Of a stretch of 64,000 nt of DNA, positions 17,821 through 26,934 are shown one piece after another. A program made the translations under genes and the position numbers. How positions within the stretch are numbered: position 1 is the stretch's first letter; the number at the start of each line of letters is the position of its first letter. The DNA is taken from the NCBI RefSeq assembly GCF_000729995.1, contig NZ_JNFG01000022.1:45367-109366 (forward strand). The letters are read 5' to 3'. This stretch comes from Caballeronia sordidicola. Lineage in GTDB: Bacteria > Pseudomonadota > Gammaproteobacteria > Burkholderiales > Burkholderiaceae. The notes under the pieces are model-generated. The model was not told the origin of the DNA, ran no database searches, and worked only from the letters and a program-made list of their open reading frames with translations.

Positions 17821-18834
17821 TCAATAGCCGTACTGCATGCTCTCTTTAACGTTGCTCTTATCGTAGAAGCGGTCGGAGACTTTCACCCACGGCGGGACCG
17901 TTTCGCCCTTCGCGAACTTCTGCGCCACATCGCATGCGAGCGGGCCGAAGAACGGGCTCGACTGCACGCTCGCGCCGAGTTCGCCAGCAGCGATGGCGTC
18001 CATGCCGCCCTTCGTCCCGTCAATCGTCACAATGGTGATGTCCTTGCCCGGCTGCTTGCCTGCTGCCTTGATCGCGGCAATCGCGCCGAGTGCCATTTCG
18101 TCGTTGTGCGCGTAGACGGCGGTTACATCGGGATGCGCCTGGAGCAGCGTTTCCATGACCTGACGTCCCTTGTCGCGCGCGAAGTCGCCGCTTTGCGACG
18201 CGATGATCTGCATGCCCGGATTCTTCGCGATCACATCGTCAAACCCTTTCTTGCGATCGTTCGCAGCGGACGCGCCCGTCGATCCTTCCAGTTCGATGAT
18301 CTTGCCCTTGCCGCCAGTCGCCTTGACCAGCCAGTCGGCCGCGCGCTGCCCTTGGTTGATGAAGTCCGAGCCGATGAACGTGATGTAGTCCTGACCCGCT
18401 TTCGCCACCGATTGATCCACGTCCCGATCCACCAGGATCACCGGGATGCCCGCTTTCTTCGCCTGCAACACAATCGGCGCAAGCGGCTTTTCTTCACGCG
18501 GCGGGAACACGATCAGGTCGACGTGCTGCGCGATCATGCTCTGGATATCGGCGACTTGTTTCGATGCCGAGCTGTTCGCGTCGGTCATCACCATCTGCCA
18601 GCCGCACTTCGCCGCGACGTCCTTGAAGCTCTTGGTTTCGGCGAGTCGCCACGGGTTGTTGCTTTCGGTCTGGGCGAAGCCGACGCGCAAGGGTTTCTTG
18701 TTCGCGAGCTTGGGCAGCGGAGAGTCGTCGGCGTGGGCGACGCTGAAGCCCGCCGCCATGGACAGGGCGAGCACCGACGTGGCCAGTACGCGCAGCGGGA
18801 ATTTGCGTTTGTTGAAGTTTTCAAGCGACAGCAT
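17821..18834 (-). CDS. ytfQ: Periplasmic sugar-binding protein (YtfQ type)
   Basis: 337 residues. A signal peptide after a charged start (LRVLATSVLALSMAAGFSVA, cleavage at AHA-DD), then a type I periplasmic-binding fold: LRVGFAQTESNNPWRLAETK, HVDLIVFPPREEKPLAPIV and IPVILVDRDVDQ match the YtfQ pattern. A strong SD GGAGG lies 5 nt before the ATG. First structural gene of the importer, 124 bp after the LacI-type regulator on the same strand. Galactofuranose or another furanose is the inferred ligand. Confidence 0.88.
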   Translation of the reverse strand: MLSLENFNKRKFPLRVLATSVLALSMAAGFSVAHADDSPLPKLANKKPLRVGFAQTESNNPWRLAETKSFKDVAAKCGWQMVMTDANSSASKQVADIQSMIAQHVDLIVFPPREEKPLAPIVLQAKKAGIPVILVDRDVDQSVAKAGQDYITFIGSDFINQGQRAADWLVKATGGKGKIIELEGSTGASAANDRKKGFDDVIAKNPGMQIIASQSGDFARDKGRQVMETLLQAHPDVTAVYAHNDEMALGAIAAIKAAGKQPGKDITIVTIDGTKGGMDAIAAGELGASVQSSPFFGPLACDVAQKFAKGETVPPWVKVSDRFYDKSNVKESMQYGY

Positions 18835-18958
18835 GTCTTCCTCCGGGATGGATGGTCCTGCTTTTTTAAGTACTTCGGTCCTGCAGGGTTTTTCGTTCTC
18901 TCAGCTCTGTCTCAATAAGTCGAGGTGCGATGATTATTCCACCGTACTTTATTATTGG

Positions 18959-20047
18959 TCAATCGCTAATATTATTAATTACGGGCTGTTCCGCCACGGT
19001 AATTACCCTTACCGATGCACGTTCGACCAGCGGTCCGTCGAGCTTTACCGTGCGCCGGCGCACCGGAGCGCCGGCGGCGCGGTTGTGTTCTTCCTGGAGG
19101 AGTGTCTCGACGGCCCATCGGCCCAGTTCATAGTTGGGCAGCACGACGGTGGACAGAGCCGGATGCGTGTGCCGGGCGATTTCCTGATCGTCGTAGCCGA
19201 GAACGGATACGTCTTCGGGTACGCGTAGTCCTAGCTGCTTCAGCGCTTCGATTGCACCTAGCGCCATCAGGTCGTTCGCGCAGAAAATGGCCGTTGGCGG
19301 GTTGGGTTGGCGCATCAGTGAAAGCGTTTGCTCGAAGCCAGAACCCGAACTCCAGTCGCCTTCACGCACCAGTTCAGCGGCGAACGGCAGGTCTGCTGTT
19401 GAGAGCGCCATCCGATAGCCTTTCAGGCGGTCGCGCGACGCGTCCTGCCAAGGTTCGCCGTTCACATAGCCAATTCTTCGATGCCCCGCGTTCAGCAGAT
19501 AATCCGTCGCGGTATGGCCTCCGGTAACTTCCGCGGGTACCACGGACGAAAGCTCGGAATCGCTCGTATAGCAGTTCAGAAGGACTGTCGGGACTTTCGA
19601 GAGCGCCGCAGGCAAGGTCACCTTGCGCGTATAAACCGTCGCGTAAATCACGCCGAGCACGTTGGGGTTTGTTAGCGTGGCGTCGAGTACCTGCTGTTCG
19701 ATCTCCGCGTTGCCGTGCGTCGAGTAAACAGCCAGCATCCGCCCGTTCGCAAACGCCGTATCGCGTGCGCCGTCTATGTTCACCACGGGATGCGGACTAG
19801 TAGAAATTTCATCGGCGAGATACACAATCAGGTTCTTCTCGTTCGCCCCGATCGTCGGGTCCAGCGGTTCGCGGGCCGTCATCCGGTAGCCGAGATCCTG
19901 CGCCGCTTTCAGCACTTTGTTGCGGGTAGCGTCGGAGAATTTCGCGCTGGTCGCGTTGTTCAGCACCAGCGACACGGTGGATTGCGAAACGCCGGTCAGT
20001 TTCGCGATGTCGGTCATCGTCGGACGGCGTTGCGTGGATTTTTTCAT
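18959..20047 (-). CDS. LacI family transcriptional regulator
   Basis: 362 residues from ATG 20047 (MKKSTQRRPTMTDIAKLTGV). The N-terminal LacI HTH is clear (TDIAKLTGVSQSTVSLVLNN), followed by a sugar-binding core ending in VSVLGYDDQEIARHTHPALS. A longer frame begins with GTG at 20128, but the added 27 residues precede the HTH without family support and are rejected. It is upstream of the ytf operon on the same strand and divergent from the dioxygenase/epimerase pair, so it likely controls both. Confidence 0.9.
   Translation of the reverse strand: MKKSTQRRPTMTDIAKLTGVSQSTVSLVLNNATSAKFSDATRNKVLKAAQDLGYRMTAREPLDPTIGANEKNLIVYLADEISTSPHPVVNIDGARDTAFANGRMLAVYSTHGNAEIEQQVLDATLTNPNVLGVIYATVYTRKVTLPAALSKVPTVLLNCYTSDSELSSVVPAEVTGGHTATDYLLNAGHRRIGYVNGEPWQDASRDRLKGYRMALSTADLPFAAELVREGDWSSGSGFEQTLSLMRQPNPPTAIFCANDLMALGAIEALKQLGLRVPEDVSVLGYDDQEIARHTHPALSTVVLPNYELGRWAVETLLQEEHNRAAGAPVRRRTVKLDGPLVERASVRVITVAEQPVINNISD
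18967..18977. promoter_or_regulatory. Candidate operator for the LacI-type regulator (ytfQ side)
   Basis: AT-rich TAATATTATTA just inside the lacI 3' end, about 133 bp before the ytfQ start. Its reverse complement recurs with one mismatch at 20210-20220 (TAATAATATTG) and less well at 20129-20140 (TAATATTTTTTA), i.e. in both regions a regulator of this cluster should bind. Such AT-rich sites are rare in this GC-rich sequence. Candidate only. Confidence 0.4.
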
Positions 20048-20209
20048 TGTCTGAGGCCGCGAAAAAGGCGGCGGCGTTGTGGTTGCGTTGCGCTGGAACG
20101 TTCTGCGGGATGCTCTCGACGGTACCACTAATATTTTTTACCGACAACGCTCACAAACCATTGCCTGTATTACGTCCATCAGTGATAAAACGGGTCTAAG
20201 GTCTATTAC

Positions 20210-20220
20210 TAATAATATTG
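20210..20220. promoter_or_regulatory. Candidate operator in the lacI/dioxygenase divergent region
   Basis: TAATAATATTG, the partner of the site at 18967-18977, lies in the 288-bp divergent region between the LacI-type gene and the dioxygenase gene. A weaker relative sits at 20129-20140. Spacing to either start fits a regulatory site. Confidence 0.4.
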
Positions 20221-20335
20221 ACTAGTTCATGGTGATCATGCGATTCTCGGGGCGCGCGCGAAGCTGTCGGATCAATGAAAGCCGCGCGTGCCGACCGCGC
20301 CCCGGGTTCGCGCGACGCAATACAAGGAGACGAAG

Positions 20336-21136
20336 ATGGCACGCTACGACGAGCGCGCTCGCGATGCGCTTGCGGAGGATTTCGAACGTGACGGTTTTGT
20401 CCTGCTGCCCGGGCACTTCCCGCGCGCGACGCTTGAAGCGTGGCGCGAGGCTTTCGCGCCGCTTTTCGAGCCGCATGAAGCGGCTGCGCGCGAGCAGGGC
20501 GCCAGCGGCAATCGCGGGCCGGGGCGCTATTACGTCACGTTGCCGTTCGAGGGCGAGTTCGCTGATCCGGCCATTTTCTGCGATGCCGACGTGCTGGGAA
20601 TCGTCGAGCGAATTGCCGGTCCCGATCCTGTGATGTGCCAGCTCGCCACCGATACACCCGTGCGCGGTTCCGACTTTCAGGACTGGCATCGCGACACACC
20701 GCCTTTGTTTGACGGTGTGCCGGAAACGCCGTCATTCCAGTTGGCGGTGAATTTTCCGCTTGTCGATGTGAATGACGAGAACGGGTCGCTCGAAACGACG
20801 CGCGGGACGCATCGGATATCGCGTGAGGAAGCGCTTGCCGGATTGGCGGATGGCCGTTTTCCCTCGGAACGCGTTCCCATGCAGCTAGGCGATGTGATGA
20901 TCCGCGATGTGCGCGGGTTGCATCGAGGCACACCGAATTTCACCGATACCCCGCGCCCAATGGTCGTGATCGGGTATAGCCGTTCGTGGTATTTCCGGCC
21001 GGAAGTGCAGGTGCAAGTGCCGCGCGATGTGTTCGCCGCGCTGCCCGCCCGCGCGAAACGGCTGTTGCGTTATAGCCCGCAAGTCGACAAGACGCCGCGG
21101 ACCTTCGACGAAAGTTATCAGCGGTTTGCATATTGA
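20336..21136 (+). CDS. Phytanoyl-CoA dioxygenase (PhyH) family protein
   Basis: 266 residues. A non-heme Fe(II)/2-oxoglutarate oxygenase fold: HxD in DWHRDTPPLFDG (about residue 118), distal His in VRGLHRGTPNFTDTPRPMVV and the nearby Arg for 2-oxoglutarate. The SD AAGGAGA is 5 nt before ATG 20336; an in-frame start at 20288 lacks an SD. It is divergent from the LacI-type regulator and overlaps the epimerase gene, so it most likely oxidises or demodifies a substrate linked to the imported sugar; which one is unknown. Confidence 0.87.
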   Translation: MARYDERARDALAEDFERDGFVLLPGHFPRATLEAWREAFAPLFEPHEAAAREQGASGNRGPGRYYVTLPFEGEFADPAIFCDADVLGIVERIAGPDPVMCQLATDTPVRGSDFQDWHRDTPPLFDGVPETPSFQLAVNFPLVDVNDENGSLETTRGTHRISREEALAGLADGRFPSERVPMQLGDVMIRDVRGLHRGTPNFTDTPRPMVVIGYSRSWYFRPEVQVQVPRDVFAALPARAKRLLRYSPQVDKTPRTFDESYQRFAY

Positions 21137-22176
21137 ACACCGATCTACCGACAAGCGCGGGTGAAAGCGCCGCCGCTCAATCCACTCTACCCACTCAGTC
21201 CGCCCTGGCCGCTGACGACGCGTTCCGCATCGCGTTGAATGATGCTGCGCTGATCGAACTGCGCTTTGAGGACCGGCGAGTATTGCTGGCGCCGCACGTC
21301 GGCGGGGCGATCGCGGCGTTCTACGATCTGCCGGATGGCGGCAACGGTGGTGGTGACGCGTTGCATTGGCTGCGCCCCGCGTCGGCTGACACGCTCGCTG
21401 CGTGCAACCCGCTCGGCATGGCAAGCTTTCCGCTGCTGCCTTACTGTAACCGGCTACGCGATGCGCGGTTTGCGTTCGACGGCCGTGAAGTCGATCTATC
21501 CGCCGATGGCAACTCGTTCGATCACGCGCTGCATGGGCACGCGTGGCGGCGGCCATGGCGCGTGGGTTTGGTGTCGTCGAACGTGGTGGAATTGCATCTG
21601 AACCACGAACCTGGTGGCGAGGCGGCGCATCACTGGCCGTATCGATACGAAGCGACGCAGCGTTTCGAACTCGATGATTCAGGCTTGTTCGTCACGATGT
21701 CGATACGCAATCTCGCCGATCAGCCTATGCCGTTCGGCATCGGTCATCATCCTTATTACCCTCGCACGCCGGCGACGCGCATCCACACCAACGTCCGAGC
21801 AATGTGGCACTCGACCAAGGATCTCCTGCCGACGAGGCTTGGCGCGCATCCGTGCGTTGATGCGTTGTCGTCGCCGGAAGGTTTGCCCGCCGATGCCTAC
21901 GATCTGGACAACAACTTCGCCGGCTGGTCGAGGTCGGCGACCATCGACTGGCCGGATGAACACCGCAGCGTAACGCTTCGCGCCGATGCGCCTTTCGATC
22001 ACATGGTCCTGTTCGCGCCCTCGGCGCATCCTGACCAGCTGTGCGTGGAACCTGTCACGAACACGGTGGATTTCCTGAACCTCGACGCACCGCGTGAGGA
22101 CATCGGCGGTGGGGTTTTGATGCCGGGGGAAATGACACAAGCACGCTTCGGCTGGATGCCGCACGGGCCGGCCTGA
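21133..22176 (+). CDS. Aldose 1-epimerase (mutarotase) family protein
   Basis: 347 residues from a TTG start that overlaps the preceding stop (TTGA); the first ~25 residues are low-complexity, so a later start is possible. Family landmarks: NSFDHALHGHAWRRPW (catalytic-acid His region), GIGHHPYYPR (second active-site His) and CVEPVTN with the catalytic base Glu. Interconverts sugar anomers in the cytoplasm; fits downstream of a furanose importer. Cotranscribed with the PhyH-type gene. Confidence 0.87.
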   Translation: MNTDLPTSAGESAAAQSTLPTQSALAADDAFRIALNDAALIELRFEDRRVLLAPHVGGAIAAFYDLPDGGNGGGDALHWLRPASADTLAACNPLGMASFPLLPYCNRLRDARFAFDGREVDLSADGNSFDHALHGHAWRRPWRVGLVSSNVVELHLNHEPGGEAAHHWPYRYEATQRFELDDSGLFVTMSIRNLADQPMPFGIGHHPYYPRTPATRIHTNVRAMWHSTKDLLPTRLGAHPCVDALSSPEGLPADAYDLDNNFAGWSRSATIDWPDEHRSVTLRADAPFDHMVLFAPSAHPDQLCVEPVTNTVDFLNLDAPREDIGGGVLMPGEMTQARFGWMPHGPA

Positions 22177-22291
22177 TCCAACGCCAAACGGGTCGAATCC
22201 ACTTTCCCGGTATCATCCTGAAATTATCCGTGTGCCTTATTCACTGAGCACGCGAGCACCTTCAGCGTTCTTAAAAATCCAGGAAAGTACC

Positions 22292-22705
22292 ATGACGATG
22301 ATCGACAGCCCGCCAGGCGAATCGACCCAACCGCGCCGTGTCTTGCTCGTCGATGACAGCGTCGATGCAGCTGAAGCCATGTCAATGTTGCTCGAAACGC
22401 TGGGGCACGAAGTTCGCGTCATGCACGATGGCCCGAGCGCGCTTGCCATGGTCGATGACTTCGCGCCGGACGTCGTGATCCTGGATATCGGCTTGCCGGG
22501 CATGGACGGATTTGAGGTTGCGCGGGAGATGCGCACGCGCGCGGTGACTAAATCCGCGTTGCTGATTGCGTTGACGGGCTACGGCGCGGACAGCGACAAG
22601 CAGAAAGCACGCGATGCCGGCTTCGACCATCATTTGGTCAAGCCCGTCTCATTTACCGCGATAGAAACCGTGATCGCCGCGTCATTTGCCGGCGGCGTGA
22701 AGTAA
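22292..22705 (+). CDS. Receiver-only response regulator
   Basis: 137 residues, a CheY-like domain with no output domain. Acidic pocket VLLVDDSVD, phosphoacceptor Asp in VVILDIGLPGMDG, Thr in LIALTGYG and Lys in HLVKPVS. SD AGGAAAG precedes the ATG; the longer frame from 22232 has no SD. The C-terminal wording is like receivers from hybrid histidine kinases, so it may be a phosphorelay intermediate or sink for a kinase encoded elsewhere. A relative lies at 31033. Confidence 0.9.
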   Translation: MTMIDSPPGESTQPRRVLLVDDSVDAAEAMSMLLETLGHEVRVMHDGPSALAMVDDFAPDVVILDIGLPGMDGFEVAREMRTRAVTKSALLIALTGYGADSDKQKARDAGFDHHLVKPVSFTAIETVIAASFAGGVK

Positions 22706-22716
22706 AAAACGACGCC

Positions 22717-23523
22717 TCATTCCACCCGCAGCTTAGCCATATACGGCAAATGATCGGACAGCCATGCGGTGTCCTGCGTCGGCGTGATCCATTCGACCGG
22801 CTTCATTCCGCGCACAAACATTTTGTCGAGCGCGAGCGCCGGTGAAAACGCCGGATAAGTCCGCCCGGACTCGCCGAGCATGGTCGCCACTTCGCTCATC
22901 CCGAGTTCGCCGAAGACGCCGACAGAATCATTACGCCAGTCGTTGAAGTCGCCCGCCAAAACGAGCGGCCCTTCAGGCGCTTCCTTTGAAATCCATAACG
23001 CGATCCAGTTCATCTGCCGCAACCGTGCGGCCCGCGTCAGCGCGAGATGCGCGCACAGCAGCGTGACTGAACGCCCGGCAAACGTGGCGCGCGCGACCAG
23101 CAAGCCACGCCGCTCGAACCGATGCGCCGAGATATCCCAACGCCCACCCAGATCCAGCGGATGCGGCGAAAGAATCGCGTTGCCATGCCGCCACGATGGT
23201 TTGAACACGTTCTGCCCAAGCGCGATCTGCAAATCGAGCGATGTTGCGATTTCCGTTGCCTGGCAATGCCAGATGTCATCAATCGGAGCATCGAGCGGAT
23301 TGCCAAAGCTCGCTGCCAGCACCGGCTGCGGCATCCGGCGCGCCATGGCTTCCTGAAGGAAATAGGCATCGGCTTTGGTCGACTGGACCCAGCGCTGCAT
23401 CGCGCTCCACGCCTGTAGGCCAAGCGGTGAGCGCCCCTTGTGCAGGTTCCAGCTCACGGCCACGAAATCAGGCGTGTCGCGAACGGAGGGAATGCCGGAG
23501 GTGAAATGTTCTGGGTTTCGCAT
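22717..23523 (-). CDS. Endonuclease/exonuclease/phosphatase (EEP) family protein
   Basis: 268 residues, YbhP-like. Catalytic elements: VAVSWNLHKG (metal-site Asn), FLQEAM (metal-ligand Glu), LAGDFNDWR (GDFN) and WLSDHLPYMA (final Asp-His pair). No signal peptide. Substrate unknown; family members act on DNA, RNA or phosphoesters. It converges with the receiver gene, 11 nt apart, and is downstream on the same strand of the exported-protein gene at 23602. Confidence 0.88.
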   Translation of the reverse strand: MRNPEHFTSGIPSVRDTPDFVAVSWNLHKGRSPLGLQAWSAMQRWVQSTKADAYFLQEAMARRMPQPVLAASFGNPLDAPIDDIWHCQATEIATSLDLQIALGQNVFKPSWRHGNAILSPHPLDLGGRWDISAHRFERRGLLVARATFAGRSVTLLCAHLALTRAARLRQMNWIALWISKEAPEGPLVLAGDFNDWRNDSVGVFGELGMSEVATMLGESGRTYPAFSPALALDKMFVRGMKPVEWITPTQDTAWLSDHLPYMAKLRVE

Positions 23524-23601
23524 GCGATGAATGAGTTGACCGCGTAGTTGACCGTCAGTTGATCGACGCGGCGGCGTCGGATGTGATCGACGCGCGGCGC
23601 G

Positions 23602-24105
23602 CTACTGCGCAGCCGTTGCCAGCGTCGCACGAACCTTGTAGGTGAGCGACGGATTTTTATCGACGATCTGCCACGTCGACCATTCGCCCGGTTTCAATAC
23701 CAGTCCGGGATGCGTGGCGCTGACCTGACGCGGTTGGGGCGGCAGCTTGCAACCCTGCGCCGTAACGGGCGCGGTGCTGTCCTGTAAGGTTTCTTGCGCG
23801 TCGATCTGCAACGTGATGTCGTCGCTGTTCGCGTGGATGGGGGAAATGGTGAGGGTACGTTGCAGGTCGATGTCGCCGGCGGGTTTGTCCGCGCATCCAA
23901 CGTTGTTTTTTACCACGTGATGATGGGTGTCCGTGTGGCCCTGGCCGACGCTTGTCGTGCCGGTGAAGCTGTCGATCTGCTGCCCGTCCTGCAAAACCTG
24001 CAACTCCCATTTGACCGGTTGCGGCGGCGTGCTTTGCGCAAGGGCGCTGAAAGGTGCGGCGATCGCGGCGCAGAACAGCAACGCTGCCGTGTGGTGTTTC
24101 AACAT
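23602..24105 (-). CDS. Exported protein of unknown function
   Basis: 167 residues from ATG 24105, preceded by AGGAGA. Signal peptide LKHHTAALLFCAAIAAPFSA with cleavage near LAQS. The mature part is a short beta-rich protein with two Cys (VGCADK and QGCKLP) that could form a disulfide; the sequence QVLQDGQQIDSFTGTTSVGQ is typical of small periplasmic proteins without assigned function. A longer in-frame extension to 24381 has no family or SD support. Not recognised. Confidence 0.8.
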   Translation of the reverse strand: MLKHHTAALLFCAAIAAPFSALAQSTPPQPVKWELQVLQDGQQIDSFTGTTSVGQGHTDTHHHVVKNNVGCADKPAGDIDLQRTLTISPIHANSDDITLQIDAQETLQDSTAPVTAQGCKLPPQPRQVSATHPGLVLKPGEWSTWQIVDKNPSLTYKVRATLATAAQ

Positions 24106-24478
24106 ATGTGCTTTTCTCCTGATCCTTTGTTGCGTCCGGGCCATGGCCCGTTCGATCCGGGTAGCTTGCTTCTGAGACTGACTTATGACATGGATCCGCT
24201 GTGGCCGTTCAGATCCGAAATGTTTCCAAAAGCTACGCGTGCGAACGCAAAAACCGCAGCAATCGCTGGTGCTGCGCGCAATCTGGCGACGCACTTTCCG
24301 CACCCGCTCGCCGCGGTTTTTTCCGCAGCACAGCCTGACGATCATACAAGCGCTTGGGCTCGCCTGCCGAAGCCATCGCATTTTTAACGATTAGCAGCAG
24401 ACGCCCCGGACTGCTCGCTTGCGTGCAGTTTTATGGCCGATAAACTGAATTTATCGATCAACAAAATCGGGGAAAACG
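24106..24478. promoter_or_regulatory. Divergent intergenic region with inverted repeat at 24438-24456
   Basis: 373 bp between divergent genes. CGATAAA-CTGAA-TTTATCG (7-bp arms) sits 23 bp before the AAA+ ATPase start, a position suited to an operator. Otherwise I see nothing; open frames here are GC-driven shadows. Confidence 0.45.
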
Positions 24479-25456
24479 ATGACCACCGCCGTAGTCAAAC
24501 AAGAACTCGCCGTGGCGTCGTTCAGCAAGGTCTACGACCTGGACGAGGTCGAAACCGCGTTGAACGACCTGGGCGAAGGGGGCAGCGAAGCGCTGCGCGC
24601 CACCTACGAAAAGATGCTGAAAGCGGGCAACCTGCGCTTTTGCGTCAAGCCGAACCGGATGCCTTCCATTGACGATCTGGTGGCAGATCTGCCCAACTTC
24701 CAGGAGCCACTCAACGACATCCGCAAGCAGATCGCGCTGTGCCTTGAAACCGAGGACCGCCTCGAATTAATGCCCATGCTGCTGCTCGGCGATCCGGGTA
24801 TTGGCAAAACGCATTTCGCGAAACAGCTTGCGCGTTTGCTCGGCACCTCCAGCCACTACCTCGCCATGAGTTCGCTGACGGCGGGCTGGATTCTGTCGGG
24901 GGCGTCGTCGCAATGGCGCAACGCGAAGCCGGGCAAAGTATTCGATGCGCTCGTGAACGGCAGCTACGCCAATCCGGTCATGACGGTCGATGAAATCGAC
25001 AAAGCCACTGGCGACGCGCAATACGACCCGCTCGGCGCGTTATACGCGTTGCTGGAACACGATACGGCGCAGAGTTTCATCGACGAATTCGCCGAAATAC
25101 CGATCAACGCCGGCAATGTGGTCTGGATCGCGACGGCAAATCAGGCAAACACGATTCCCGAGCCGTTGCTGAACCGGATGAACGTGTATGAGATTGCGCC
25201 GCCGGATCGCGATGGCGCGCGCCGTATCGCCCAGTCGATTTATCACGAGATCCGCAGCGCGCACGCGTGGGGCGCGCGCTTTCCGGAAACACTCGGCGAC
25301 GCACCGCTCGACGCGTTGACGCAGGCTTCACCGCGAGCCATGCGGCGCGCCATGCTCAACGCTTTTGGCAATGCTCGCATCGATAACCGGCATGAAGTGC
25401 AGGCTCGAGACATCGAATTAGGCAATGGTGGCCGAAAGAAATCGATCGGGTTCTGA
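24479..25456 (+). CDS. Lone AAA+ ATPase (MoxR/Lon-like ATPase module)
   Basis: 325 residues. Walker A LLGDPGIGKTHFAKQL near residue 103, Walker B PVMTVDEIDKATGD near 165, sensor 1 VVWIATANQANTIP near 215, arginine-finger region PLLNRMNVYEI and sensor 2 SPRAMRRAM near 285. There is no protease domain after it and no von Willebrand partner next to it, so it is a stand-alone remodelling ATPase; partner unknown. SD GGGG lies 8 nt before the ATG. Confidence 0.88.
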   Translation: MTTAVVKQELAVASFSKVYDLDEVETALNDLGEGGSEALRATYEKMLKAGNLRFCVKPNRMPSIDDLVADLPNFQEPLNDIRKQIALCLETEDRLELMPMLLLGDPGIGKTHFAKQLARLLGTSSHYLAMSSLTAGWILSGASSQWRNAKPGKVFDALVNGSYANPVMTVDEIDKATGDAQYDPLGALYALLEHDTAQSFIDEFAEIPINAGNVVWIATANQANTIPEPLLNRMNVYEIAPPDRDGARRIAQSIYHEIRSAHAWGARFPETLGDAPLDALTQASPRAMRRAMLNAFGNARIDNRHEVQARDIELGNGGRKKSIGF

Positions 25457-25490
25457 CTGAGCGTTTTGGCGAAATCTGCAAAAACCCCTC

Positions 25491-25538
25491 GAAATATGGC
25501 CTGAAACTGACTTTTTCCGGGCAAAAAGGCCATATTTC
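25491..25538. repeat. 11-bp perfect inverted repeat
   Basis: GAAATATGGCC at 25491-25501 and GGCCATATTTC at 25528-25538, 26 bp apart, between the AAA+ ATPase gene and the oxidoreductase gene. Too far apart for a good terminator and lacking a T tract; a looped operator or transcript end structure is possible. Confidence 0.55.
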
Positions 25539-25656
25539 CTGATTTGGCCCGGATTATTTCGGAAATTGATGCCTAATGGGCGTCGGTATTGCGAATTGCA
25601 CAAAAAGCGCAATAAAGCGCGCGAAGCGGTTGCGCTGGCTGGCCTAGAATACTGAG

Positions 25657-26757
25657 ATGGACAGAATCGAATGTGTGGTGATTGGCGCCGGCGTGGTTGG
25701 ACTCGCCGTCGCGCGAGCGATGGCCGCGCGTGGCCGTGAGGTGATCGTGCTCGAGGCGGGCGAAGCGGTCGGCACCGGCACGAGTTCGCGCAATAGCGAG
25801 GTTATCCACGCGGGGTTGTATTACCCGCGCGGCTCGCTGAAGGCCGATCTGTGCGTACGTGGCCGGGCGATGCTCTACGAATATTGCGACGCCCACGGGG
25901 TCCCATACAGCCGCTGCGGCAAATTGCTCGTTGCCACGGCGCGCAACCAGTTGCCGCAATTGACGGCGATCCAGCACAAGGCCGTCGAAAACGGCGTTAC
26001 GGGCCTGGTGCGCGTAAGCGGCGCCGAAGCCATGGAGATGGAGCCGCAGCTTCAGTGCGTGGAGGCGGTGTTATCGCCGCAGACCGGGATTATCGATAGC
26101 CATCAGTTCATGCTCGCGTTGCAAGGCGACGCGGAACGCGACGGCGCGACGGTGGCGTTTCATACGCCGGTGACAGATATCGATGCGCGCGATGGCGGCT
26201 TTATCGTGGAAACAGGGGGCGAGGCGCCAATGGCCTTCCAGGCCGGTTGCGTGATCAATAGCGCGGGGCTGTGGGCGAACCAGATCGCGCGCAACATTCG
26301 CGGGCTCGACCCGCGCCATGTGCCGCCGCTGTATTTCGCGAAGGGCAATTACTTCACCGTGAGCGGCCGGACGCCATTCGACCGCCTGATTTATCCGATG
26401 CCGAATGAAGCCGGACTCGGCGTGCATCTCACTATCGATATGGGGGGCCAGGCCAAGTTCGGTCCGGACGTGGAATGGATCCAGAAGATCGATTACACCG
26501 TCGATCCGCAGCGCGCCGCCAGCTTTTACGCGGCCATTCGCGCGTATTGGCCGAATCTTCCCGACGATGCGCTGCAACCCGCTTATGCCGGGATTCGGCC
26601 GAAACTTTCCGGTCCGGGGCAGCCGGCGGCGGACTTCATGATTCAGGGGCGGGCGGCGCACGGCATTGCGGGGTTGGTGAACCTGTTCGGGATTGAGTCG
26701 CCCGGGTTGACGGCGTCGCTGGCGATTGCCGAGAAGGTCGCGAAAATGGCGGGCTGA
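25657..26757 (+). CDS. FAD-dependent oxidoreductase, L-2-hydroxyglutarate oxidase type
   Basis: 366 residues of the DAO superfamily. FAD-binding GAGVVGLAVARAMAARG at the N-terminus, then GTGTSSRNSEVIHAGLYYP with the His that in this subgroup carries or contacts FAD, and a C-terminal GIRPKLSGPGQPAADFMIQG. The arrangement matches LhgO/L2HGDH-like proteins, which oxidise L-2-hydroxyglutarate to 2-oxoglutarate; the exact substrate cannot be fixed from sequence. Monocistronic. Confidence 0.85.
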   Translation: MDRIECVVIGAGVVGLAVARAMAARGREVIVLEAGEAVGTGTSSRNSEVIHAGLYYPRGSLKADLCVRGRAMLYEYCDAHGVPYSRCGKLLVATARNQLPQLTAIQHKAVENGVTGLVRVSGAEAMEMEPQLQCVEAVLSPQTGIIDSHQFMLALQGDAERDGATVAFHTPVTDIDARDGGFIVETGGEAPMAFQAGCVINSAGLWANQIARNIRGLDPRHVPPLYFAKGNYFTVSGRTPFDRLIYPMPNEAGLGVHLTIDMGGQAKFGPDVEWIQKIDYTVDPQRAASFYAAIRAYWPNLPDDALQPAYAGIRPKLSGPGQPAADFMIQGRAAHGIAGLVNLFGIESPGLTASLAIAEKVAKMAG

Positions 26758-26934
26758 GGCGGGGCGACCTGAAGTGAGGTGACTTGAGCTGACTCGGGGG
26801 CAAACTCGCTGTGACATTTCGCCATCGGTTATCTATAAGATTTGACTTAGATTGTCGTGCTTCGGGTTGATATGCTTTGGAGATCGTCGTCGATAAGAAC
26901 GGCGCACACCCCCAATACAACGGAGCACATCCTC

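Noticed and set aside
20048..20128. N-terminal extension of the LacI-type regulator from GTG 20128
   Set aside because: LacI proteins start a few residues before the HTH; the extra 27 residues are low-complexity and lack support.
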